From: JBJFCE01 sp964437825
GTDB taxonomy: Bacteria > Bacillota > Clostridia > Lachnospirales > Lachnospiraceae
NCBI GenBank assembly: GCA_964437825.1
Contig: CAYTIH010000052.1
Span: 1-15,325, forward strand
DNA length: 15,325 nucleotides
Reading direction: 5' to 3'
The position numbers and the translations under genes are program-made. Below the pieces are notes generated by a model. It ran no database searches, was not told the DNA's origin, and saw only the letters and a program-made list of their open reading frames with translations. Shown piece by piece: positions 8,502 to 15,115 of this stretch (positions within the stretch are counted from its first letter, which is position 1; every line of letters starts with the position of its first letter).

Positions 8502-9462
8502 AATGAGCGTTGAAGATACTGTCGGATATAGTGGATACCTTGAACATCATCATGCAAAGTGCCAATCCACATCCTATGATCATGACCATAGATACCGTAA
8601 AATCATCAGCCTGAATACCACTTATCACACCGCCGTAGATTGCAAATAGCAGAAGCATAAACGGTCCTTGAAATGCAAGTGACAGCATCTTTCTTGTATA
8701 GTTCATTCCAACCTGTGACCAGTCCTTATTTACCCAGGTTGCATATGGAATGGATGCTGCAGAAGAATATATGAGAAGCTCAAGAAACCATAAAACACAT
8801 CTGATATATATGATGCAGCCTGTTGCAATAATTAAAATTCTGCCAATCCACAGGATTAACAAATACCACAAAAGAGTCATGATATCTCCAAACTCAAACT
8901 CTGTCATTTCATCCGTTGGTGTTACCAGATCGCTGAAAGTCAAACCCTCTCCAAATGTTCCTACTGTACTTCCGGATATCTTCGATGTAGCCTCTGCTCC
9001 AAGATCAAAAAATGCCATGACAATATCAAATGCTTTACTGCATACAAGTAAGCACATGCCCAACTTGAGCAGGGTGAGCATTATCCGCTCCGGCTTGATC
9101 TGTTGCATTGAGTTGGAATCCTGCACCATCCGGACAAGTTCCCAGCAGAAGATGATGGTAATGATTACTGCCGCTATCGGTAGAAATGCATTTTCAGCAA
9201 CATTCTTGACCATATCATATGCAGTATCATTCCATCCCTGCGGTGTCTTTGTCAGTGTTTCTGCCGCATCCTCAACACGTTTATTAAGATCATCAAAAAG
9301 GCCATCAAAGGTACTGTCACAGGAGTTATAAAGTCCTGAGTACAGCGATTTGAGTATTCGCTGGATGAGAGAATCGGCAAATTTGGAAAGTGCATCCCCA
9401 ATTCCCAAAAAATCAGCAAGCATAGGTGATTTGGTCATAACTGCCCACATATTTTGAACCAT
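8500..9462 (-). CDS. VirB6/TrbL-like multi-pass membrane protein
   Basis: This 320-residue protein has a soluble N-terminal third (with WAVMTKSPMLADFLG and a TKTPQGWNDTAYDMVKN stretch) followed by about six hydrophobic segments near 92-109, 129-153, 194-215, 218-238, 259-280 and 290-308. That is the layout of VirB6/TrbL channel proteins in Gram-positive conjugative elements of Tn1549 type, where they follow the Maff2 gene as here. It should form the membrane part of the DNA channel together with VirB4 and the PrgI-like domain. The ATG at 9462 lies 16 bases after the Maff2 stop with GGGAG about 9 bases ahead. Two other ATGs within 7 bases upstream are out of frame. The stop codon overlaps a palindrome. 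Confidence 0.85.
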   Translation of the reverse strand: MVQNMWAVMTKSPMLADFLGIGDALSKFADSLIQRILKSLYSGLYNSCDSTFDGLFDDLNKRVEDAAETLTKTPQGWNDTAYDMVKNVAENAFLPIAAVIITIIFCWELVRMVQDSNSMQQIKPERIMLTLLKLGMCLLVCSKAFDIVMAFFDLGAEATSKISGSTVGTFGEGLTFSDLVTPTDEMTEFEFGDIMTLLWYLLILWIGRILIIATGCIIYIRCVLWFLELLIYSSAASIPYATWVNKDWSQVGMNYTRKMLSLAFQGPFMLLLFAIYGGVISGIQADDFTVSMVMIIGCGLALCMMMFKVSTISDSIFNAH

Positions 9463-9478
9463 CCATCATCACTCCCTC

Positions 9479-9694
9479 TTATCCAACGGTAAAAAACTGT
9501 GATAGCTGCGGCACAACAATTGTTCCAACGGCAAAGATAATTCCACCGCCTATGATTTTTCCCATTCCTTCTTCTTTTTTTGCTGCATTTTGCTGGGTGT
9601 GCCCCTCTGAAAAGTTGATAATGCCGATAATGGCAAGTGCTGCTCCCCAGCCGGATACTGCAAGTGATGCGAACTGTAAAATTGTTTCAAACAT
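9479..9694 (-). CDS. Maff2-family small membrane protein (VirB2/pilin-like)
   Basis: Of two in-frame ATGs (9700 and 9694), the second is 9 bases from AGGAGG and gives a 71-residue protein; the first is only 3 bases away and is less likely. Two membrane helices, about 9-27 (SLAVSGWGAALAIIGIINF) and 46-63 (IIGGGIIFAVGTIVVPQL), are joined by a polar loop with GHTQQNAAKKEEGMGK. This is the standard form of Maff2 proteins, which in size, topology and position resemble VirB2 pilins. It precedes the VirB6-like gene, as in other Clostridia elements. A terminator-like hairpin lies 26 bases ahead of the start, so its expression likely depends on read-through. Confidence 0.88.
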   Translation of the reverse strand: MFETILQFASLAVSGWGAALAIIGIINFSEGHTQQNAAKKEEGMGKIIGGGIIFAVGTIVVPQLSQFFTVG

Positions 9695-9720
9695 AATCAT
9701 TTTCCTCCTGTTTTTTAACT

Positions 9721-9747
9721 AAAAAACCTTCCTGCAAAGCAGAAAGG
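9721..9747 (-). terminator. Intrinsic terminator or attenuator in the Maff2 leader
   Basis: On the minus strand CCTTTCTGC, loop TTT, GCAGGAAGG form a 9-bp stem (one U-G pair) followed at once by six T. Only 26 bases separate the T-run from the Maff2 start, and they include the ribosome site, so no promoter fits between. Transcripts entering the channel operon must pass through it. Confidence 0.7.
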
Positions 9748-9762
9748 CATCGAAATTACATA

Positions 9763-9792
9763 TTAATATTTTTTAATTGCAATATATTTCAA
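9763..9792 (-). promoter_or_regulatory. Possible promoter for the Maff2-VirB6-VirB4 operon
   Basis: On the minus strand TTGAAA (9792-9787), 18 bases, TATTAA (9768-9763). The -35 is one base off consensus, the -10 two off. The -35 overlaps the edge of palindrome copy 2, which would put a palindrome-binding protein in position to block it, and the start point would fall just before the hairpin at 9721-9747. Sequence is very A+T rich here, so a chance match is possible. Confidence 0.35.
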
Positions 9793-9815
9793 AATATGCG
9801 ACGTCGCACATTTTG
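9790..9815. repeat. Palindrome copy 2 (core TGCGACGTCGCA), after the VirD4 gene
   Basis: A 26-bp palindrome with a single mismatched pair (A9796 opposite C9809): CAAAATA, TGCGACGTCGCA, CATTTTG. It begins 17 bases after the stop of the VirD4-like gene and precedes the Maff2 leader. The core is identical to copy 1. Confidence 0.72.
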
Positions 9816-9831
9816 AAGATCCTTTTGATTT

Positions 9832-11637
9832 TTACAAAACCACTTTATATGTATCACCTTCATGCAGGGTGATATGGTTTGGTTTCTTTTTTTCTTCCTC
9901 CTTTGCTTTTTTCTTCTGATATGCAGCAAAATCAAACATAAACTTGGGATTGGCATCTCCTGTATACTTATAATTGTGATGTTTCTGCGTATCGTACTTA
10001 TCAGACATAAATGGTGGTAGTCCCGATATTTGGACAATACATTTATCCCTGTCTAAAAGATTTAACTCTGCAACATTCATTAGCTTCCGGCCGGCTTTAT
10101 TGTAATTAAGTCCCTGGCTCTCATTGACAGAATATGTCTTTGACTCATTCCACAGATCAATCGTTTCATCTCCCAAGGTTTTTTCTAAATCCTCCAAAGT
10201 AGATTTTTCCTTGCCCCCCAGAAATACTGTTGAATCACAGTTACCGACTATGGTTTCCGCTGCCTCTTTATAATTATCCTTTAATTGGCTTTGTGTCTGC
10301 AATATCAGAATCAGGCTCATTAGTCTGCTTCTGATAGTCGCAATAAGGATCTTGAAATTCGGGATTTTACCAATATTAGCAAATTCATCCAGTATAAATT
10401 GTACCGGCGTCTCAAGTTCTCCTTCCATCTCCTTATCCGCTTTATAACATAAAACATTGAACATCTGCGTAAACAGCAGCGCCGGAATAAAGTTATACGT
10501 CGTATCCGTGTCTGAGATGATGACATATAAAATAGACTTTTGGCCTATATTCCCATAAGTATCGATTCGTAGTTCATCACGGCTGACCAATTCCGACACT
10601 TCCGGAATATCAAATGGCGCTAAGTATGCCCCCAGCGAAATTAAAATGCTTTTTGCGGTTTTACCTGCCGCCTGCTTATATTTCTTGCGCTGCTTCACAG
10701 CAAAATGGCGCGGATTACGCTGTTCTAGCTCTTTAAAGATAAGATCAACCGCATTTTCATAAGTTTCATCATCTTCCCTGACATCATCGGATTCCAGAAA
10801 CTGCAGTAAAACCGGAATCGTCTGTTCTTCCGGTGGAGCTTCATACCATAAATAGCCTATAATGCACTGAAGCCATAAAAGCGCTGCAGTATCAAAAAAC
10901 GGATCCGGCGGCGTTCCGGCATCAGCCGGTTTTAAGTTGGTATAGAGTGCATTTGCCATTGTAAGGATATCCTTTGGCTCTCTAATATAAGCAAATGGGT
11001 TATAATGCATTGAATGCGCCATATCAATTGTATCCAGTACATATATGTTGTATTTTGCCATCTCAAAGAGGTGCCCTGTTTCCGGTAAAAGAGTTCCCTT
11101 CGGGTCTGTCAGTACATAGCTGCTATGCAGTTGATATAAATTCGGTTTTACAATTCGATAAGTCTTACCGGATCCGGAACCGCCATAAACGATAACGTGC
11201 TTATTACGGTTCAAATTGAATTTCTTCATTTTAGGCTTCATAGATAACATTTCTGTCTGGGACAAAATAATATTATTAAATGGATCTTCATCAATAAATG
11301 GTTTGATATCCTCTGGGGTTCCCCATCTGGAAGATCCATATTCCTCATTAAGCCTGGTATTCTTGGAATGCAGTTTCGTTGTCCATTTGATATAGAACAC
11401 TATAACTATGCCAAGTGGAATGCCTATCAACAGATCCGTCATGCAAAGTCTCGGAAAGTTCGTATAAATATAACTGATGTACTTGAAGAACTTTGGTAAA
11501 TTTCCTCTGCACAACCGGTATAATTCAGCAATCCTACAGCACAAAAATATTGCCAGAATATAAGGCAAAAGAATAATCGTTTTCTGTAACATGGATTTTA
11601 CCTTAAATGCCTCCCATTTTTCGGCAATTAATTTCAA
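9832..11637 (-). CDS. VirD4/TraG-type coupling protein (PcfC-like conjugation ATPase)
   Basis: This 601-residue ATPase brings the relaxase-DNA complex to the channel. Two membrane helices (about 19-37 and 65-83) anchor it; Walker A is GGSGSGKT at 152-159, Walker B is FILDEFANIG with D417-E418, and LQTQSQL at 446-452 is the conserved sensor-like motif of the TraG/VirD4 family. The C-terminus is basic and then polar (AYQKKKAKEEEKKK). The start is a TTG at 11637, supported by a 4-base TTGA overlap with the stop of the 26-codon gene upstream and by GGGGTG 7 bases ahead. An ATG at 11592 with AAGG 8 bases ahead would shorten it by 15 residues and is a weaker choice. It follows the PcfB-family gene, its usual neighbour. 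Confidence 0.94.
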   Translation of the reverse strand: MKLIAEKWEAFKVKSMLQKTIILLPYILAIFLCCRIAELYRLCRGNLPKFFKYISYIYTNFPRLCMTDLLIGIPLGIVIVFYIKWTTKLHSKNTRLNEEYGSSRWGTPEDIKPFIDEDPFNNIILSQTEMLSMKPKMKKFNLNRNKHVIVYGGSGSGKTYRIVKPNLYQLHSSYVLTDPKGTLLPETGHLFEMAKYNIYVLDTIDMAHSMHYNPFAYIREPKDILTMANALYTNLKPADAGTPPDPFFDTAALLWLQCIIGYLWYEAPPEEQTIPVLLQFLESDDVREDDETYENAVDLIFKELEQRNPRHFAVKQRKKYKQAAGKTAKSILISLGAYLAPFDIPEVSELVSRDELRIDTYGNIGQKSILYVIISDTDTTYNFIPALLFTQMFNVLCYKADKEMEGELETPVQFILDEFANIGKIPNFKILIATIRSRLMSLILILQTQSQLKDNYKEAAETIVGNCDSTVFLGGKEKSTLEDLEKTLGDETIDLWNESKTYSVNESQGLNYNKAGRKLMNVAELNLLDRDKCIVQISGLPPFMSDKYDTQKHHNYKYTGDANPKFMFDFAAYQKKKAKEEEKKKPNHITLHEGDTYKVVL

Positions 11638-11714
11638 TTTACATCACCCCACATTTCTGCCTTTCCAGAAGGCAACACCCCAAAAATTGATTTATTGTCT
11701 GGCTTTACTTTCAT
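11634..11714 (-). CDS. 26-residue small protein translationally coupled to the coupling-protein gene
   Basis: An ATG at 11714, with GAGGTGG about 5 bases upstream, opens a 26-codon frame whose product starts MKVKPDNKSI and ends FGVLPSGKAEMWGDVN. Its TGA overlaps the TTG start of the VirD4-like gene by four bases, a standard coupling arrangement, and it begins 33 bases after the PcfB-family stop. A 6-bp hairpin (TGCCTT/AAGGCA, 11658-11674) falls in its second half, just ahead of the next ribosome site. It may be a real small protein or a leader peptide that controls VirD4 translation. I do not recognise a family and have no homology evidence. Confidence 0.55.
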   Translation of the reverse strand: MKVKPDNKSIFGVLPSGKAEMWGDVN

Positions 11715-11747
11715 TCTGCCACCTCGCTTTCTTTACCGGGCTACAAC

Positions 11748-12356
11748 TTAGCGGGACATTTCAGCATGACTCCTCTGTTTTTCTACAGGTTTTCTGTCCT
11801 TCCTTGCCGCAACCCGATCACGAAAAAAGGATAATTTGGCTTTTACGCTTTCACGCGGCTCCTGTTTATCCAGTCTGGATGCTTTTTGTTTGTTGTAATC
11901 GCGATAACCATTTTGCATTGCTTGAAAAATTAAATCAGAATCGTTTCCTTGAAAAAACAAAATGTAAGATGGTTGCCCCTCACGGCAGTCCTTCATTGCA
12001 GAGTATTTGATACCCATCTTTCTGCAGTGCTTATCAAAATGCTTCATGACATCACCTGATACCATGTCATCAACCTTGAATACCTTTCCTGATTTCTTCA
12101 GCTGATCGACACTGATATTATGAGAGGAATACTTCACATCTTTTGATGCCTTGAACGCCACATCCTTAACGGCATTCATTACATTATCCGTTGTAAAATC
12201 CAGTCCTTTCAAAAGAATGACACATAGCCCTTTGACATTATCCGTAAGTTTTTCAGTTCCTTTAACAACCTCTTTTCCTGCTTTCAGAGCCATGCTGGAT
12301 CCTTTTTGCACATTCCCCGGTACTTTATCCATAATATCATCGGTTAAACTTGACAT
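11748..12356 (-). CDS. PcfB-family protein (DUF3801), conjugation accessory
   Basis: The 202-residue protein starts at an ATG 9 bases after AAAGGAGG; the open frame to 12410 has no such site. Residues 1-75 are helical and basic with a weakly hydrophobic stretch (GLCVILLKGLDF); residues 80-155 (ISVDQLKKSGKVFKVDDMVS, HFDKHCRKMGIKYSAMKD, QPSYILFFQGNDSDLIFQAM) are the DUF3801 core; the tail (160-202) is strongly basic. PcfB-family genes almost always stand directly before the VirD4/PcfC coupling-protein gene, as here. The precise role is unknown; a part in docking the relaxosome to the coupling protein is plausible. It is the first gene of the transfer block, after a strong terminator. Confidence 0.87.
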   Translation of the reverse strand: MSSLTDDIMDKVPGNVQKGSSMALKAGKEVVKGTEKLTDNVKGLCVILLKGLDFTTDNVMNAVKDVAFKASKDVKYSSHNISVDQLKKSGKVFKVDDMVSGDVMKHFDKHCRKMGIKYSAMKDCREGQPSYILFFQGNDSDLIFQAMQNGYRDYNKQKASRLDKQEPRESVKAKLSFFRDRVAARKDRKPVEKQRSHAEMSR

Positions 12357-12427
12357 CTCTATCACCTCCTTTCTCCGGTGCTGCTGCATATTTAAAACAC
12401 GAACTGACACAATCTTGCCATTCGCAC

Positions 12428-12465
12428 AAAAAAAGTAGCAAATTATAAAATTTGCTACTTTTTTT
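12428..12465. terminator. Strong bidirectional terminator between the replication and transfer blocks
   Basis: Perfect 16-bp stem (AAAAAAAGTAGCAAAT at 12428-12443, complement at 12450-12465) with a 6-base loop. The A-run on one side and T-run on the other make it work in both directions. It lies between the repA stop and the PcfB-family start, with 71 bases after it that hold the PcfB ribosome site but no convincing promoter. Confidence 0.85.
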
Positions 12466-12481
12466 CGTCTGATTCTTTATT

Positions 12482-12497
12482 TATGCGATGTCGCATA
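12482..12497. repeat. Palindrome copy 3 (core TGCGATGTCGCA), after the repA gene
   Basis: TATGCGATGTCGCATA, a 16-bp palindrome with one central mismatch, starting 5 bases after the repA stop. With the flank it shares GTCGCATATTTTA with copy 1, so the copies keep orientation as well as core. It precedes the terminator at 12428-12465. Confidence 0.65.
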
Positions 12498-12502
12498 TTT
12501 TA

Positions 12503-13420
12503 TTAATTACTAAGTAACCATTTTTCCATACTTCTCATTTCATATTCTTGCTTCAGTTCCCGGTTCTCCCACGAATCTGTCGTTTTTTTATATTTTTTCG
12601 ACTCCGAATCTGTGTTCGCTGACACTGACATTGCCATAATCATGTTATCAACACATTTTGTCACATACGCAGGTAGATTATTGGCAGCCCCTCCATAATC
12701 CGATATATTTCTGCAGATAGCCAGAAAAACTTCTTTACTCATTACTCTCAGTAAGCCGATATTACGTCTTTTTAAATCATAAAACACACAATTAACGATA
12801 ACAGGCGAATATAGACCAAGTGCTTCATAATATCCAATTCGATTTTTTAGATATTCTTCTTCATCTTCCGATGATGGAGGTCTCTGCCCTGAAGAAAATG
12901 ATTGATTATTATAGTCTGTATTATTCTTATTAAGTTTGTTATTATTAGTATTATTTGGGTAAAGTTTCTTTTCTTCCAGAAGTAAAGTTCCTTTTCTTCC
13001 AGAAGTAAAATTATTTAACTTCTGGAGATCAATATCTTTTACTTCTTGAGAATCGATATTTTCCTCATCAACAAGAACCTTGTTGAAATTTTTGACATAA
13101 ATAATGTCCGGCTTTCCCAGTCCACGGCGTACTTTTGTAATCAAGCCAAATTTTGCAAGCTCGTCTACGATTTTCGCAGCAGTCGGTGCTGAGCAATTCA
13201 TATCTTCCATAATCTGATCACGTGTATAAATGATATATGCCCTGTTCTCCTCATCAAACCAACCGTTCTTTTGGGACAACGCGTTCCGTTCCAGAAAAAG
13301 ACAATACAATATAATCGCGCTTGCAGATAGTCTTTCAAATCGTTCATCCTTGATCAAAGATTTTGGCAGTATCAAAAAAGAGTACTGCTCCCCTTCGGAA
13401 CCGTAAAAATAATCAAACAT
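12503..13420 (-). CDS. repA: RepA_N-type replication initiator
   Basis: A 305-residue initiator starting MFDYFYGSEGEQYSFLILPK at the ATG at 13420, 6 bases after GGGGAGG; the frame stays open to 13489 but the extra residues cover a terminator hairpin and lack a ribosome site. Residues 1-110 match the RepA N-terminal domain, with winged-helix features (TRDQIMEDMNCSAPTAAKIV, then LITKVRRGLGKPDIIYV). A variable, Asn-rich linker follows (about 115-185), and a C-terminal helical domain (YYEALGL at 198-204 onward) resembles that of rep proteins in Tn1549-like elements. RepA_N initiators usually bind an origin inside their own gene; iteron-like repeats are visible in the linker-coding part. It follows parA and the ParB-like gene, giving a plasmid-style maintenance module. 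Confidence 0.88.
   Translation of the reverse strand: MFDYFYGSEGEQYSFLILPKSLIKDERFERLSASAIILYCLFLERNALSQKNGWFDEENRAYIIYTRDQIMEDMNCSAPTAAKIVDELAKFGLITKVRRGLGKPDIIYVKNFNKVLVDEENIDSQEVKDIDLQKLNNFTSGRKGTLLLEEKKLYPNNTNNNKLNKNNTDYNNQSFSSGQRPPSSEDEEEYLKNRIGYYEALGLYSPVIVNCVFYDLKRRNIGLLRVMSKEVFLAICRNISDYGGAANNLPAYVTKCVDNMIMAMSVSANTDSESKKYKKTTDSWENRELKQEYEMRSMEKWLLSN
12898..13027. repeat. Iteron-like 23-bp direct repeats and A+T-rich stretch inside repA: candidate replication origin
   Basis: Two adjacent 23-bp units (12959-12981 and 12982-13004) differ at one base; each begins GTAAAGTT and ends CTTCCAGAA. A third degenerate unit (13005-13027) keeps 15 of 23 positions. Because 23 is not a multiple of three, the repeat does not repeat the protein, so selection at DNA level is likely. 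CCAGAAGT at 12999-13006 and ACTTCTGG at 13018-13025 also form an inverted pair around an A+T core. The adjoining 12901-12957 is about 84% A+T by count, a possible unwinding element. Confidence 0.65.
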
Positions 13421-13446
13421 GCCTTTCCTCCCCTCTCTATTCATGG

Positions 13447-13475
13447 AAAAAGGCAGCTTAAAACGCTGCCTTTTT
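13447..13475. terminator. Bidirectional terminator-like hairpin ahead of repA
   Basis: AAAAAGGCAGC and GCTGCCTTTTT form an 11-bp stem around a 7-base loop, with T-runs on both strands. On the minus strand it ends 26 bases before the repA start, leaving room only for the ribosome site, so repA is either read through it or controlled by it. Confidence 0.75.
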
Positions 13476-13480
13476 CGTCC

Positions 13481-13508
13481 CCCGGACAAATATTGGAGGT
13501 TGTCCGGG
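13481..13508. repeat. Second hairpin between the ParB-like gene and repA
   Basis: CCCGGACAA (13481-13489) and TTGTCCGGG (13500-13508) form a perfect 9-bp stem with a 10-base loop and no T-run. It is G+C rich against an A+T-rich background. It could be a regulatory RNA structure in the repA leader, an antisense target, or a partition site. Confidence 0.6.
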
Positions 13509-13510
13509 AT

Positions 13511-13535
13511 CTATATTGTGCAATCAGCAATATAG
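13511..13535. repeat. Third hairpin between the ParB-like gene and repA
   Basis: CTATATTG (13511-13518) and CAATATAG (13528-13535) form an 8-bp stem with a 9-base loop. It starts two bases beyond the second hairpin and ends five bases before the ParB-like stop codon, so the three structures fill nearly all of the gap. Confidence 0.55.
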
Positions 13536-13540
13536 CACCT

Positions 13541-14269
13541 TTACGCTTCCTCTTCTGATAATGGTGTCTGCCGTAAGCTCTGATACAGGAGCTCCAACGC
13601 GTCACGCGTAATCTGGAATTTTTTGCAAAGAGGGCTATTAACTTTTAGCCCTGTTTGCAAAGCTCTGTTATAATCGTTCTTTGTATCTATTACATCCTGC
13701 AAGCTGTAATCAATATGTTCTTCTGGTTTTTCCAGTTCTTCCTCCTCCGAATAATCCGGCATGTATTCTGGGAAATCTTTCTCAATACTAGTTTGGCCAG
13801 GAATCTCATTTTCCTCCTCATCCGTTTGCTCTTCATTCTTCTTTCGTGTATCTTTCATTTCCCGGATCTGCCTGACCGTCATATCTGGGGTAATCTGTTC
13901 CCTTTTTTCCTCATCCATTGGCAACATCTCAAAAAGCTGTGAAACAGAATAATCAACAAATTTTTCATCCAATTCCGGCGAATCATGATCCACAGAAAAT
14001 TCTTTGCAGATATTCATAAAACGGTTGGCCGTAGGCTGTGATATATTGAACTTATCCATGGCAAGCTCAAAAATATCCGCATATCCGTCAGTTTTGAACA
14101 TTTCCTCATCCTTGATATGCTTCAGATACCAGCCAATTTTAACAAAGGATCTTCTTGTGCGCTGGAGCTCGTCCCTGATAATATCTAGGGAGTCTTGATA
14201 TCCTACCTCTTTCGGTGCCATCAAATGTACTTTCGATAAAGAAGCCACATTAAACGCTTTTACTCCCAT
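13541..14269 (-). CDS. ParB-like / DUF3102-type partition partner with helix-turn-helix
   Basis: A 242-residue protein encoded 5 bases after the parA stop, with GGAG inside the parA end, so the two are translated together. Residues 26-110 contain SFVKIGWYLKHIKDEEMFK and a helix-turn-helix-like NISQPTANRFMNICKEF (75-91), a pattern like DUF3102 domains; a further basic-acidic helical part (ITPDMTVRQIREMKD) follows. Residues 141-185 are highly acidic, and the C-terminus (190-242) is helical. The classical ParB nuclease-like domain is not seen. Position next to ParA implies it binds the centromere site and stimulates the ATPase, but that is inference. It may also regulate the operon. Confidence 0.65.
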   Translation of the reverse strand: MGVKAFNVASLSKVHLMAPKEVGYQDSLDIIRDELQRTRRSFVKIGWYLKHIKDEEMFKTDGYADIFELAMDKFNISQPTANRFMNICKEFSVDHDSPELDEKFVDYSVSQLFEMLPMDEEKREQITPDMTVRQIREMKDTRKKNEEQTDEEENEIPGQTSIEKDFPEYMPDYSEEEELEKPEEHIDYSLQDVIDTKNDYNRALQTGLKVNSPLCKKFQITRDALELLYQSLRQTPLSEEEA

Positions 14270-14274
14270 CGCTC

Positions 14275-15069
14275 TCAGCTCCTTTCCTCTAATAAAATCA
14301 GCTCATCCGTAAGACCGCGATATGCCGATGATACTTTTCCGCTCGGATCATACTTATAAATACTTCTGCCGTAGGATGGAGCTTCCTCCGCTTTCACACT
14401 CCGAGGGATGTAATTTTTGAAGATCCGTATATCCTTCCCATATGCAGACTCAAGGATCTGATGAATATCTCTGAATGAATTTGTTCTGTCATTCACACAA
14501 GTGTACAAAATCCCTGCTATCTTTAAAGCGGGATTCAACCCATTCGAGATCACAGAACTAATCGTCTGAAACAGCTGCTCCAACCCCCGGACGGAATAAT
14601 ATTGTGCATGCAGCGGAATAATCACCTGATCCGCTGCCACCAATGCATTGATCGTGATTAGATTCAAAGACGGCATACAGTCAATGATGATATAGTCATA
14701 CTCCTCTCTGATTCTTGCAAAATAGTTTTTCAGGATCGTTTCCCTTCCGAAAAACAATGAGATCAGCTCTGTCTCGATCACGGCAAGATCAATATTGGCC
14801 GGTAACAGATCTACACCTTCTTCATGATGCAGTATGCCTAAATGCTTCTCAAACTCATAATCCTTGTTGATCATCTTCCTCATGATCGTTGTGACCGTGA
14901 CTTCCAAAGCATCCGCATCGAATCCGAGTCCTTGCGTAGCGTTTCCCTGCGGATCAAAATCGACAAGGAGCACCTTCTGATTTTTTCTCGCCAGACCGAT
15001 GCCTAAATTGATGCTCGTGGTTGTCTTTCCTACACCACCCTTTTGGTTACAGACTGCAATAATGCTCAT
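14275..15069 (-). CDS. parA: ParA/Soj-type partition ATPase
   Basis: The 264-residue protein starts MSIIAVCNQKGGVGKTTTSI at an ATG 9 bases after GGAG; an upstream TTG at 15114 overlaps the promoter-like sequence and has no ribosome site. The deviant Walker A KGGVGKTT is at 10-17, switch I DFDPQGN at 37-43, and Walker B YDYIIIDCMPS around D130. The length and lack of an N-terminal DNA-binding extension fit the short ParA/Soj class. It positions copies of the element in the dividing cell together with the product of the next gene. Presence with a rep gene shows that the element is maintained at least part of the time as a replicating circle. Confidence 0.95.
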   Translation of the reverse strand: MSIIAVCNQKGGVGKTTTSINLGIGLARKNQKVLLVDFDPQGNATQGLGFDADALEVTVTTIMRKMINKDYEFEKHLGILHHEEGVDLLPANIDLAVIETELISLFFGRETILKNYFARIREEYDYIIIDCMPSLNLITINALVAADQVIIPLHAQYYSVRGLEQLFQTISSVISNGLNPALKIAGILYTCVNDRTNSFRDIHQILESAYGKDIRIFKNYIPRSVKAEEAPSYGRSIYKYDPSGKVSSAYRGLTDELILLEERS

Positions 15070-15087
15070 GAATTTTTCTCCGTAAAA

Positions 15088-15114
15088 ATTGTATGATGGT
15101 TGATAGTTACTCAA
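15088..15114 (-). promoter_or_regulatory. Weak candidate promoter for parA
   Basis: On the minus strand TTGAGT (15114-15109), a short 15-base spacer, and TACAAT (15093-15088), one base off the -10 consensus. It is the only place for a promoter between the terminator and the parA ribosome site. Spacing is below optimal, so read-through from upstream is an alternative. Confidence 0.3.
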
Positions 15115-15115
15115 G

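Noticed and set aside
8750..9331. 193-codon open frame on the plus strand
   Set aside because: It lies wholly antisense to the VirB6-like gene, has no convincing ribosome site and encodes no recognisable domain; it is a shadow of the minus-strand gene.
12357..12410. GTG start extending the PcfB-family protein by 18 residues
   Set aside because: AAAGGAGG lies inside this stretch and serves the ATG at 12356.
12959..13027. CRISPR-like array
   Set aside because: The repeats are directly adjacent without spacers, only two are near identical, and they lie within a coding gene; iterons fit better.
13421..13489. Longer repA start upstream of 13420
   Set aside because: It would translate the terminator hairpin and has no ribosome site; the ATG at 13420 with GGGGAGG gives the canonical RepA_N start.
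13481..13535. Canonical parS site
   Set aside because: No match to the TGTTTCACGTGAAACA-type parS was seen; the hairpins may be a different centromere but that is unproven.
15070..15114. TTG start giving parA 15 extra residues
   Set aside because: The extra residues do not match ParA N-termini, lack a ribosome site, and the ATG at 15069 has GGAG at proper distance.
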